From Halorubrum sp. DM2 (GTDB taxonomy: Archaea > Halobacteriota > Halobacteria > Halobacteriales > Haloferacaceae), in the NCBI RefSeq assembly GCF_901686465.1, contig NZ_LR594487.1, positions 2,471,865 to 2,535,864 of the forward strand: 64,000 nt of DNA, in the 5' to 3' direction. The notes beneath the pieces were generated by a model that saw only the letters and a program-made list of their open reading frames with translations, ran no database searches and was not told where the DNA came from. Position numbers and translations under genes: made by a program. Of this stretch, positions 1 to 7,864 are shown in pieces (position 1 is the first letter of the stretch; every line of letters starts with the position of its first letter).

Positions 1-19
1 GGTTCGACCGCAGCCGATC

Positions 20-706
20 TCACTCGTCTTCGCCGTGGCCGAACTGCCCCGAAACGCTCCGAGCGTCGAGCGGCTCGTCGACCGCGGCCGAATCGCTCGC
101 GCCGTCGCCGCTGACCCTCTCGGAATCGTCGAGCGCGTCGTCGAGGCCCCACTCCGCGGCGCGGTCGCGGGCCTCCGACCGCGCCTGCTCGCGGATCGCC
201 TCGATCCGGTCGTCGTCGGCGAGGAAGGCGGCGACGGCGTCGTCGTCGTCCGCGTCGTCGCGGAGGCGGTCGTCGGGCGCTGCCTCGCGGGTCCGCTCGG
301 CGAGGTCGGCGTCGTCGGCCACCTCGGTCGCCGCCGCGTCGGGCGCGACGCGCAGCGCGTCCTCCTCGTGGGCCGCCGCCAGCCCCTCGTCGCCGACGGC
401 GTACAGCTCGACGCGGTACGGGCCGGGGACCGCGAGTTCTGCGAGCGCGTCCGGACCGCCGCTGTCCGTCACCGTGTTGTACGCCAGCACGGGGACGCCG
501 TCCTCGAAGGTGATCACGCCGCGGGCCTCGCCCGACAGCAGGAGCGTCTCTTGGGGAACGAGCGTCGCGTACCCGGTGAGTTCGCGGTCGAGCGCTCGCG
601 ACAGCGTCGTCCCCACGTCCGAGACCACGCGCGAGCGCAGGAGGGTCCCCCGCGGGATGGTGAGCGTGGCCGGGTCCGCGGACGACTCCACCGAGTCTCC
701 GCTCAT
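20..706 (-). CDS. Conserved acidic haloarchaeal protein downstream of MinD-like ATPase
   Basis: 228 aa. I do not recognise a named family. The first ~110 residues look folded, with alternating hydrophobic strands that include a TLTIPRGTLLRSRVV stretch. Residues ~120-228 are an Asp/Glu/Ala-rich, probably disordered tail. The ATG start overlaps the stop of the upstream MinD-like gene by 4 bp (ATGA), so the two are translationally coupled and probably act together. The protein may be a target or effector of that ATPase, but this is inferred from context only. No membrane segment or signal peptide is visible. Confidence 0.75.
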   Translation of the reverse strand: MSGDSVESSADPATLTIPRGTLLRSRVVSDVGTTLSRALDRELTGYATLVPQETLLLSGEARGVITFEDGVPVLAYNTVTDSGGPDALAELAVPGPYRVELYAVGDEGLAAAHEEDALRVAPDAAATEVADDADLAERTREAAPDDRLRDDADDDDAVAAFLADDDRIEAIREQARSEARDRAAEWGLDDALDDSERVSGDGASDSAAVDEPLDARSVSGQFGHGEDE

Positions 707-1470
707 GGCGTGTCGGGGACGACCGCGCTGCGGAACCGGTCCGCCACCGCGTCGCTGTCGCCGTCGCGCACGTCGAGCCGGTCGGCGGCCCGGCGGAAGC
801 GCGCCGCGGCCTCGCTCTCCGGCGCGTGCGCGAGCAGGGGCTTCCCGGCCCGGCGCGCCGCCCGGACCGCGTCGCTCTCGGGGACGTTCGCGAGGACGGG
901 GCCGCCGAAGTGGCGCTCCGCCTGCGCGGCGACGTCGTCGGCCTCGCTGCGGACCTTGTTGAACAGGACGCCGGCGGTCTCCGTACCGTACGAGCGCGCG
1001 TACTCCTGGACCTTCAGCCCGTCCGAGAGCGCGGGGATCGTCGGCTCGACGACGATCACGACGCGGTCGGCCAACACAACCGGCAACACGGCCGACTTCG
1101 ACCCCAGCGCGGCCGGCGAGTCGAGCAGGAGCACGTCGGTGTCGCGCGCGAGTTCCGCCACCACGTCGCGGAGTCGCTCCGGTTCCGCGGCCTCGAAGCC
1201 GGCGAGCGAGGTGCCACAGGGGACGACCGAGAGCCCGAAGCGCTCGTAGGTGGCCTCGCTCACGTCCGTCGCGGTCCCCTCGACGAGCAGGTCGTGGAGG
1301 GTGACAGTCGCGTCGTCGAGCCCGGCGTGAAAGAGGAGATTCGCCATCCCGGTGTCGGCGTCCACGACCGTCACGTCGTGGTCCTCGGCGAGCGCCATCC
1401 CGAGCGCGAGCGTGCTCGTCGTCTTCCCCGTGCCGCCCTTGCCGCTGGCGACCGCGAACGCCTCGACCAT
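703..1470 (-). CDS. MinD/ParA-family P-loop ATPase
   Basis: 255 aa. The deviant Walker A motif of the MinD/ParA/SIMIBI class lies at residues 10-18 (GKGGTGKTT, with the signature Lys at 11). VVDADTGMANLL at ~35-46 and a Walker B-like LLLDSPA at ~114-120 follow, and the length is normal for the family. Such ATPases position complexes at the membrane or act as assembly factors. Haloarchaea carry several MinD paralogues, and I cannot say which one this is. I do not see a clear C-terminal amphipathic membrane-targeting helix. It is the first gene of a two-gene operon, overlapping the next gene by 4 bp. Confidence 0.9.
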   Translation of the reverse strand: MVEAFAVASGKGGTGKTTSTLALGMALAEDHDVTVVDADTGMANLLFHAGLDDATVTLHDLLVEGTATDVSEATYERFGLSVVPCGTSLAGFEAAEPERLRDVVAELARDTDVLLLDSPAALGSKSAVLPVVLADRVVIVVEPTIPALSDGLKVQEYARSYGTETAGVLFNKVRSEADDVAAQAERHFGGPVLANVPESDAVRAARRAGKPLLAHAPESEAAARFRRAADRLDVRDGDSDAVADRFRSAVVPDTP

Positions 1471-1545
1471 ACGCCCGCTCTCCGGTCCGCCGGGCTAAAA
1501 CCTATCCATCGTCGGTCGGGGCGACACCCACACGCCGATCGGTCG

Positions 1546-1803
1546 CGGTGGCGCGTGCCTGCGAGCGGCCGCCACCGGCGGCCGCGAAGCAGCACCGCGC
1601 GAGGGAGTCGGCGGTCCGAAGCGGAGCGGAGGACCGCCGACGAGGTTGGGGAGGCGTGAGGCTGCGGTGCGGGGCGGGATTCGAAGGGGCAGCCGCGAGG
1701 CGGACAGAGGCGACGCAAGCACCGCAGGAAGTGAACGGAGTGAACGACCGAGGAGCGCAGCGAGCGTCTGTCCGCCTCGCGGCTGGGGCTTCGGTGGTCA
1801 CGG
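1546..1803 (+). repeat. Structured dispersed repeat, copy A (candidate ncRNA)
   Basis: First of six copies. Arm I starts at the conserved GGTGGCGCGTGC and carries a CTGC/GCAG stem, a GA/GA internal loop and a GC-rich tip. Arm II is GTCGGCGGTCC paired with GGACCGCCGAC. Then comes the conserved GAGGTTGGGGAGG core and the GGGATTCGAAGGGGCAG segment. Arm III is a perfect 19-bp stem, 1690-1708 with 1767-1785. The copy ends at a GGGGCTTCGGTGGTC tail, and a second tail-like unit lies at 1840-1860, 54 bp further on. It sits between the divergent MinD-like and rhodanese genes in the sense of the latter, and fills most of the 441-bp gap. Confidence 0.85.
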
Positions 1804-1911
1804 TTGAGGAGTCCGATTCATCGAAATCAGCCGCTTATCGGGCTTCGGTGGTCTCGGTCAGCAGGTCGCTTCCGTCAGAGTGCTTTTGCTAGTAGAACGC
1901 GAGGTTTCACC

Positions 1912-3204
1912 ATGGTCGAGACCATCTCCGCCGCCGAGTTCCGCGATATGATCGACGCGCGACGGCGCGGCGACCGCTCGTTCGCCCTCGTCGACACGCG
2001 CCCGGAGGAGAGCTTCGCGGGGTGGCACGTGGCGGACGCGATCCACTACTTCTACAAGCCGTTCCACGATTTCGACCTCGACGACTTCGAGCGCGAGACG
2101 GGTCTCTCGCCCGACGACAGCGTCATCACCCTATGCGCGAAGGGGAAGGCCTCCGACGACTTCGCCGCCGAACTCGACGCGGCGGGGTACGCGGACGTGG
2201 TCGTCGTCGACGACGGCATGCGGGGCTGGTCCGCGGTCTACGACCGGACCGCCGTCCCGCTACCCGACGGGTCCGACGCCGCCCCGCCGCTCGATCTCGT
2301 TCAGATCCAGCGTCGCGCGAAGGGGTGTCTCGGCTACCTCGTGGTCGGCGGACGCGAGCCGGGATCGGCGGACCACGTGCCCGCTGATTCCGGGAACTCC
2401 GACGGCTCCGACCGCGTCGCCGTCGCTGTCGACATCTCCCGACACGTCGACGAGTGGATCGAGGCGGCCGCCGATCTCGACGCGTCGATCGCGGCGGTCC
2501 TCGACACGCACGTCCACGCCGACCACCTCTCGGGCGGGCGAGCGCTCGCCGACGAACTCGACGTCCCCTACTACCTGCCCGCCGCGGCCGCCGACCGCGA
2601 CGTGGCCTCGGAGTTCGAGCCGATCGGGCGCAACGAGACGCTCGACGTCGGCGGCGTCGACCTGAAGGCCCTCGCGACGCCCGGCCACACCGAGGACGGC
2701 GCGAGCTACCTCGTCGGCGACGCGGCGGTTCTCACCGGCGACACGCTCTTCACCGACAGCGTCGGGCGGACGGAACTCCAGTTCTCGGCTGGGGGTCAAG
2801 AGGACGACGGAGACGCCACAACCGCCGACGCCGCGGCCGCCGCTCGCCGCCTCTACGACTCGCTCCACGAGACGCTGCTCGCCGAACCGGACGACGTCGT
2901 CGTCTGCCCCGGCCACTTCGCGGTCGCGAACGACGGGAGCACCGGGGAGGTCGTCCCCGGCGAACCGGTCGTCACGACGGTCGGGACCGCCCGCCGCGAG
3001 ATCGGGGTCCTCGGACTCGACCGAAAGTCGTTCGTCGAGCGGATTACGCGAACGCTCCCGGAGAAGCCGCCGAACTACGAGTCGGTGATCGCGGCCAATC
3101 GGGGCGTCGAGTCGCCGCCCGACGAGACCGCGGCTATCGAACTGGAGCTAGGACCCAACCGCTGTGCGGCCGAGCCGGACGCGTCGTCGACCGCGGACGA
3201 CTGA
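1912..3204 (+). CDS. Rhodanese-metallo-beta-lactamase fusion (persulfide dioxygenase-like)
   Basis: 430 aa from the ATG at 1912; an in-frame ATG 108 bp further upstream lies in repeat-derived sequence and is not used here. Residues ~3-115 are a rhodanese domain with the active-site loop CAKGKAS (Cys75). From ~130 there is a metallo-beta-lactamase domain with the metal motif HVHADH (~200-205), then TPGHTEDG, GDTLF and CPGHF. Proteins of the ETHE1/persulfide dioxygenase group combine these domains in sulfur metabolism, usually with the rhodanese at the C-terminus; here it comes first. A T-rich stretch (cttttgc) about 25 nt before the start is a possible TATA element. Persulfide oxidation is inferred from the domain pairing. 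Confidence 0.85.
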   Translation: MVETISAAEFRDMIDARRRGDRSFALVDTRPEESFAGWHVADAIHYFYKPFHDFDLDDFERETGLSPDDSVITLCAKGKASDDFAAELDAAGYADVVVVDDGMRGWSAVYDRTAVPLPDGSDAAPPLDLVQIQRRAKGCLGYLVVGGREPGSADHVPADSGNSDGSDRVAVAVDISRHVDEWIEAAADLDASIAAVLDTHVHADHLSGGRALADELDVPYYLPAAAADRDVASEFEPIGRNETLDVGGVDLKALATPGHTEDGASYLVGDAAVLTGDTLFTDSVGRTELQFSAGGQEDDGDATTADAAAAARRLYDSLHETLLAEPDDVVVCPGHFAVANDGSTGEVVPGEPVVTTVGTARREIGVLGLDRKSFVERITRTLPEKPPNYESVIAANRGVESPPDETAAIELELGPNRCAAEPDASSTADD

Positions 3205-3228
3205 ACCGGCGGCGGGCAGTTCGAACCG

Positions 3229-3501
3229 CTACTCGTCGTGGATGAAGACGAGCCGCTTCGATTCCGTGTTGACGAGACAGAGGTCGATCCCGTCGCGGGT
3301 CGCGCCGATCTGCTGCCAGCCGTGGTCGCTGACGAACAGCGTCTGGAACACGCCGCGGTCGCAGTCGGGATTCGGACAGCCGACCCCAGCCGCGTTCTTG
3401 TAGACGGTGGTCCCGCCGCCGGAACTCTGGCGCACCAGGCCGTCCGTCAGCGACCGGAACTCCTCTGCGGACATCGGACTCTCCGCGTCGTCGTCTGCCA
3501 T
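3229..3501 (-). CDS. Small conserved haloarchaeal protein with a CPNPDC motif
   Basis: 90 aa. It has a GCPNPDCDRGVFQTLFVSD segment at ~40-58 whose two cysteines, in a C-P-x-P-x-C arrangement, resemble half of a zinc ribbon, plus one more Cys near the end (LCLVNTE). I do not recognise a function; it resembles small uncharacterised (DUF-type) haloarchaeal proteins. It is convergent with the rhodanese-MBL gene, 24 bp away, and is followed by the endonuclease V/rhomboid pair on the same strand. Confidence 0.7.
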   Translation of the reverse strand: MADDDAESPMSAEEFRSLTDGLVRQSSGGGTTVYKNAAGVGCPNPDCDRGVFQTLFVSDHGWQQIGATRDGIDLCLVNTESKRLVFIHDE

Positions 3502-3589
3502 GCGATCGCCTTCGCCGCCGACCGTCTAAAAACCGCCTACCCGTGGCAACTGTTGACACAGAACGTCGCCGCGTTTCACCTCTGTCCGT

Positions 3590-4450
3590 TCAGTCGACCT
3601 CTCGCTTCGCCGTATCGGCGTACGCGTCCGCGAACCGCGTCGGCTCGGGGAGCTTGTACCCCGCACACAGCGCCGCGACGAGATCGGTCGCGGTCGCGGC
3701 CGACACGCGGTGGCCGGGACTGACGTACAACGGGTTCACTCGCCTGCTCGTCGGGTACTGGCGCGACTGGAACGCGTGGCCGATCACGGCCCCCGGCTCC
3801 GCGGTCGTCACCGACTCGTCGGCGCGGACCGGCGTCCGCCAGCCTTCGGGGCGCTCGTCGGTCGACTCGTCCGGTTCGCCACAGAGGAGGCTCTTCGCGA
3901 CGCCGATGCTCGGCACGTCGCGGAGGACGCCGACGTGGGTCGCGAGACCGGCCTCGCGGAAGTGGATGCGCCCGGAGCCGTCACAGACCAGCAGGTCCGG
4001 GTCGGCGTCGAGCCGGTCGAGCGCGGCCAATATCGGTCCGCCCTCGCGGAACGCGAGCAGGCCGGGGATATAGGGGATCGACAGCGTCGTCGTCGCGCTC
4101 GCGTACTCGATGACCTCGCCGTCGCGGAACGCGACCGCGGCGGAGACGGCGGCGTCGGGCGCGTCGTCGCGGTCGGTGAGGAACGCCTGATCGATCCCGA
4201 CCACGACGGGCGCGTCCGGGTCGTGGTCGTCCCCCGCCCCCGGCCCCGTTCCGAGTCGTTCCTGTGCGCCGTCGCGCGCCGGCGGCAGGCCGTCCGCGAG
4301 CGAGGGGGCCTCGTCGACGGCGACCCCGTCGGGCGTCAGGTCGTGGTCGTCGTCGAACGCCGCGGCCGCCGCGATCTCACGCTGGAGGTCCTCCATCTCG
4401 TCGCGCGACAGCGATGGGTCCGGCCGGAGGTCGGGCCGCGCGAGGTCCAT
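3590..4450 (-). CDS. nfi: Endonuclease V (deoxyinosine 3'-endonuclease)
   Basis: 286 aa from the ATG at 4450. EndoV cleaves the second phosphodiester bond 3' to deoxyinosine (or inosine in RNA). Conserved motifs are VVGIDQAF (catalytic Asp87), YIPGLLAFREGGP (Glu136) and VCDGSGRIHFREAGLATHVGV (Asp157), followed by IGVAKSLL and the C-terminal RRVNPLYVSPGHRVS. An acidic N-terminal extension of ~80 residues precedes the core. The start overlaps the rhomboid stop by one base (TGATG), so it is co-transcribed with that gene. The much longer in-frame extension upstream is only a shadow of the rhomboid gene. Confidence 0.92.
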   Translation of the reverse strand: MDLARPDLRPDPSLSRDEMEDLQREIAAAAAFDDDHDLTPDGVAVDEAPSLADGLPPARDGAQERLGTGPGAGDDHDPDAPVVVGIDQAFLTDRDDAPDAAVSAAVAFRDGEVIEYASATTTLSIPYIPGLLAFREGGPILAALDRLDADPDLLVCDGSGRIHFREAGLATHVGVLRDVPSIGVAKSLLCGEPDESTDERPEGWRTPVRADESVTTAEPGAVIGHAFQSRQYPTSRRVNPLYVSPGHRVSAATATDLVAALCAGYKLPEPTRFADAYADTAKREVD

Positions 4451-5448
4451 CAGAACCGCCCGCCGGGACCGCCGGGACCGCGCGGGCCGCCCGCGCCGCC
4501 CATCGAGACGCCGCCGGTGCCGCCCGCGGAGCGAGCCACCCCTTCGTTCCGCTTGCCGAACGCGAGTCCGATCGCGAAGCCGATCAGGTGCGCGAGGTGC
4601 GCGATACCGCTGGCACTTCCGGCTCCGCCGCTCTGGACGCTCTGGAGCACGAGGACCGCGGAGACGACCGCGATCCCCCACGTGAGGTACTTGATCTTCA
4701 TCGGGATGACGAAGAAGAGGAGCACCTGCATGTTCGGCCGCCAGACGGTGAGGACGCCGAGGATGGCGAATCCGGCACCGCTGGCACCGAGGATGCCGGC
4801 AGACGCGCCCATCCCGATCGCGAAGAGGATGTGGCCGAGACCGGCGAGGACTCCCGACGCGAAGAAGAACGCGACGAACTTCTTCGACCCCACCGCGCGC
4901 TCGACGAGGGGACCGAAGAACAGGATCACGATGCTGTTGCCGATGATGTGGAACAGCAGTCCGGGGGAGTGTGACAGCACCGACGTGACCCACGTCCACA
5001 CGTTACCGAGCGCGTCCGTGTGGAGGACGAACAGGGTCTGGTGGAGCCTCGGGCCGCCGAAGAACAGCGTGATCCACTGCGCGACGAAGGTGACCCACAT
5101 CGCCAGCAGGATCGCGTACGTCGCGTTGTTGCGGAAGTAGCTCACCAGCCCGCCCGTGCCGGTCGCGCGGTCGATCCGGCGTTTGAACCGGTTCACGACA
5201 CCGCCGGTGCGGCCGGCAGAAGCGCGGCCACCGCCGGCGCGGCCGCCGCCGCCCACCCTGCCGCCGTCGCCGCTCTCGACGCTCTCGTCGAAGCCGCTGT
5301 CGAAGACGCCGCCGGGGTCGTCCCACTCGGCGAGGCCCGGGCAGTCGTGGTTCTCGGGCAGTCGGTGTTCGGCACAGAACGTCTGGCCGCACCGTTTACA
5401 CTGGTACGGGAGGTTCTCGTACTCCCCGCACACGTCGCACGTCGCCAT
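4450..5448 (-). CDS. AN1-type zinc finger-rhomboid intramembrane serine protease
   Basis: 332 aa from the ATG at 5448; a GTG nine bases upstream is an alternative. Residues ~4-40 form an AN1-like zinc finger (CDVCGEYENLPYQC, CKRC, FCAEH, HDC). A Gly/Ala-rich linker then leads to six or so membrane helices. The rhomboid catalytic serine is in GASGAGF (Ser ~223) and the catalytic histidine in HLAHLIG (His ~287), so the protease should be active. The tail is glycine-rich. A TATA-like gctttacg lies ~27 nt upstream of the ATG, supporting a leaderless start. It is co-transcribed with endonuclease V. Confidence 0.9.
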   Translation of the reverse strand: MATCDVCGEYENLPYQCKRCGQTFCAEHRLPENHDCPGLAEWDDPGGVFDSGFDESVESGDGGRVGGGGRAGGGRASAGRTGGVVNRFKRRIDRATGTGGLVSYFRNNATYAILLAMWVTFVAQWITLFFGGPRLHQTLFVLHTDALGNVWTWVTSVLSHSPGLLFHIIGNSIVILFFGPLVERAVGSKKFVAFFFASGVLAGLGHILFAIGMGASAGILGASGAGFAILGVLTVWRPNMQVLLFFVIPMKIKYLTWGIAVVSAVLVLQSVQSGGAGSASGIAHLAHLIGFAIGLAFGKRNEGVARSAGGTGGVSMGGAGGPRGPGGPGGRF

Positions 5449-5561
5449 TGGCGGCACTTACGGCGGCGGTCGTAAAGCGGTTTGGCTCTTTAGATGGTAT
5501 ACGGAGCGACGGTCGGTGGTTGCGGTGGTTTATATGTGGAATTCGCTATCATAGCGGCGAA

Positions 5562-5814
5562 CACCGCCGAAGCCCCAACCGCGAGGCGGGCGTACACTCG
5601 CTGTGGTCCTCACTCGGTCGCTACCGCTCCCTCGTTGCGGTCCTTGCGTCGTCTACGCCCGCCTCGCGGTTGCCCCTTCGAGTCCCGTCCCGCAACCGCA
5701 CAGCACCTCACACCTCCCCAGCCTCGTCAGCGGCTCCCGTTGGTCGCCGCTGACTCCCTCGCGCGGCGCTGCTCGGCCGCGATGCGGCCTCGCAGGCGCG
5801 CGCCAACCGCACCG
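5562..5814 (-). repeat. Structured dispersed repeat, copy B (candidate ncRNA)
   Basis: Reverse-strand copy between the rhomboid start and the aroD stop; it fills most of the 408-bp gap. Read on the minus strand: arm I has CTGC/GCAG, GA/GA and GGCCGC/GCGGCC; arm II is GTCAGCGGC with GCCGCTGAC; arm III is CAACCGCGAGGCGGGCGTA with its exact 19-nt complement. The arm III base changes relative to copy A are compensated on the other side. A TATA-like TTTATAAG lies just upstream (minus strand, ~5822-5830), as if the element had its own promoter. Confidence 0.85.
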
Positions 5815-5865
5815 TATCTGCTTATAAACAGTCGCCGCAGCCGCGGATAACGACTTATAAATGAG

Positions 5866-6573
5866 TCACTCGTCTGTTTCGCCGTCTCCCAGGTCGTCCA
5901 CGAGCCGCCGGAGCGTCGCGAGCGGGTACTGGCCGGGCGCGGTCGCGTCGGCGGCGTCGACGGGCGCGTAGCCGATCTTCGAGCCGTAGACGGGCGCGAC
6001 GGCGCGGGTGTGGCGGCCAGCCTCGCCCATACACATCGTCGCGACCCTGTGGCCGGCGGCGGTCGCCTCATGGGTGGCTTCGAGCATGGCGAGCGCGTCT
6101 TCGGGGGCGGCGGCGGTCGTCGCCAGCTTCCCTACGTCGCCCTCGCTCGCGGCGTCCGCGAGCAGGTCGACGAGCGCGCCGGGCTCGGGGGTCGACTCGA
6201 AGTCGTGGACGGACGCGACCACGTCGACGCCCGCCTCGCGGGCCGCGTCGCGGAGCGCGGTCGCGTGCGACGCCTCGGCGTCGTCCGGGTGCGTCCCGCG
6301 CAACGCGGCGAGTTCGACGTCGACCGCGGCCACCGCGTCGCGACCGATCGCGTCCGAGAGCGCGTCGTAGCGCCCGATCCCGTCGGCCTCGCCGCCCTCC
6401 CACGACGCCCGGTTCGTGACGAGCAGCGGGAGGTCGCCGTCGTAGCCCGTCAGCTGGTCGAGCGGGGCGTCCGCCAGATCCATCCGGAACTCCACCGCGT
6501 CGGCGTGCTCGCGGGCCGCCGGCTCCTCGGAGAGGTCGGCCGTGCTGGCGGCGAGAACGAACTCCTCGAACAT
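5866..6573 (-). CDS. aroD: 3-dehydroquinate dehydratase, type I
   Basis: 235 aa. It dehydrates 3-dehydroquinate to 3-dehydroshikimate in the shikimate pathway. Type I signatures are VEFRMDL (~28-33), SVHDFESTP (catalytic His123) and VGKLATTA, whose Lys149 forms the Schiff base. The C-terminal MGEAGRHTRAVAPVYGSKIGYAP is the typical substrate-closing segment. Length is normal for the archaeal enzyme. It stands alone on this strand, with tfb upstream and repeat copy B downstream. Confidence 0.95.
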   Translation of the reverse strand: MFEEFVLAASTADLSEEPAAREHADAVEFRMDLADAPLDQLTGYDGDLPLLVTNRASWEGGEADGIGRYDALSDAIGRDAVAAVDVELAALRGTHPDDAEASHATALRDAAREAGVDVVASVHDFESTPEPGALVDLLADAASEGDVGKLATTAAAPEDALAMLEATHEATAAGHRVATMCMGEAGRHTRAVAPVYGSKIGYAPVDAADATAPGQYPLATLRRLVDDLGDGETDE

Positions 6574-6654
6574 ACGCGGCCGTTCCGCGGCCGTGGCCTT
6601 AGCTGGTCGGGTCGAAACGGGCCGATCGAGAGGGGCGGCGAAAAGCGCGACCGC

Positions 6655-7629
6655 TTACGCGACGAGGCCGTCCTCGGCCTCCAGCAGCTCGTGGTACCGG
6701 TTCCGGATGGTGACCTCGCTGATGTCGGCGACCTCGCTGACGGCGGCCTGCGTCGTCTTCTCGTTCGTCAGCAGCGCGGCGGCGTAGACGGCGGCGGCGG
6801 CGAGCCCGACCGGCGACTTGCCGGAGTGGACGCCCTTCTCCTTGGCGTTGCGGAGGAGGCTCTTCGCGCGCATCTCCGACTCCTCGCTCAGTTCGAGGTC
6901 GGAGGCGAACCGCGGGACGTACTGCTCGGGGTCGGCGGGCTTCACTTCGAGCTTCAGCTCGCGGACGACGTAGCGGTACGTCCGGGCGATCTCCGCCTTC
7001 TCGACGCGGGAGACGTCCGCGATCTCGTCGAGGCTGCGCGGGACGCCGGCCATCCGGGCGGCGGCGTACACGCAGGAGGTCGAGACGCCCTCGATGGAGC
7101 GACCGGGGAGCAGGTCCTCGTCGAGCGCGCGGCGGTAGATGACCGAGGCCGTCTCGCGGACGTTGTCCGGCAGGCCCTGCGCGCTCGCCATCCGGTCGAT
7201 CTCGCCGAGCGCCTGCTTGAGGTTGCGCTCCTTGGAGTCGCGGGTGCGGAAGCGCTCGTTCCACTTACGGAGGCGCTGCATCTTCTGGCGCTGGCGCGCG
7301 CCGAGCGACCGGCCGTACGCGTCCTTGTCGCGCCAGTCGATGTTCGTCGACAGCCCCTTGTCGTGCATCGTGTTGGTGGTCGGGGCTCCGACGCGGCTCT
7401 TCTCGTCCTTCTCGCGGGAGTCGAACGCGCGCCACTCCGGGCCGCGGTCGACCGAGTCCGCCTCGACGACGAGCCCGCAGTCGCTGCAGACCGTCTCGCC
7501 GTGTTCCTCGTCGTTGATGACGTGACCGCCGCACTCCGGGCACTGGAGCGTCTCGTCGGTGTCTTCCGATTCCGTCTCGTTCGTCTCCGTTCGGGAGCGA
7601 CTCCCCCGTGTGTGTAGTCGTTCACTCAT
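6655..7629 (-). CDS. tfb: Transcription initiation factor TFB
   Basis: 324 aa. TFB bridges TBP-bound promoters and RNA polymerase. The zinc ribbon has cysteines at 30, 33, 48 and 51 (CPECGG and CSDCG). The B-reader/linker region includes DRGPEWRAFDSREKDEKSRVGAPTT, and two cyclin-like repeats follow (~130-215 and ~225-315), with a recognition helix in SEVADISEVTIRNRYHELLE. Haloarchaea have many TFBs; this is a standard-length one. A TATA-like TTTTAAG ~70 nt upstream of the start (around 7700) implies a leader of about 40 nt, unlike most neighbours. Confidence 0.97.
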   Translation of the reverse strand: MSERLHTRGSRSRTETNETESEDTDETLQCPECGGHVINDEEHGETVCSDCGLVVEADSVDRGPEWRAFDSREKDEKSRVGAPTTNTMHDKGLSTNIDWRDKDAYGRSLGARQRQKMQRLRKWNERFRTRDSKERNLKQALGEIDRMASAQGLPDNVRETASVIYRRALDEDLLPGRSIEGVSTSCVYAAARMAGVPRSLDEIADVSRVEKAEIARTYRYVVRELKLEVKPADPEQYVPRFASDLELSEESEMRAKSLLRNAKEKGVHSGKSPVGLAAAAVYAAALLTNEKTTQAAVSEVADISEVTIRNRYHELLEAEDGLVA

Positions 7630-7864
7630 AGCTCGGTTGCCCTCGGAAACTGAAACTGCCCGAGAGCGATCTTAGTTTACCGTCGGCGGAACACAACTTA
7701 AAACGACCGGAACGTGTCGCTCGAAACCCGACGAAAGGACACGATCTATCACGCGTTTTCGCCGCTCGCCGGCTCGGCCGCGAAGCGGGCTCGACCGCGG
7801 TCGGCCTCGCCGCCTCCCCGTCCGGACCGAAACCGTTGAGACGGTCGCGGTCGGACCGGATCGC

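Noticed and set aside
1670-1690. TTCGAA segment in the repeats looking like a tRNA T-arm
   Set aside because: No acceptor or anticodon stem can be formed around it, and the same segment recurs unchanged in all six elements.
1804-1911. Upstream ATG extending the rhodanese-MBL gene by 36 residues
   Set aside because: The extension lies in repeat tail sequence and has no rhodanese character. The ATG at 1912 starts exactly at the domain.
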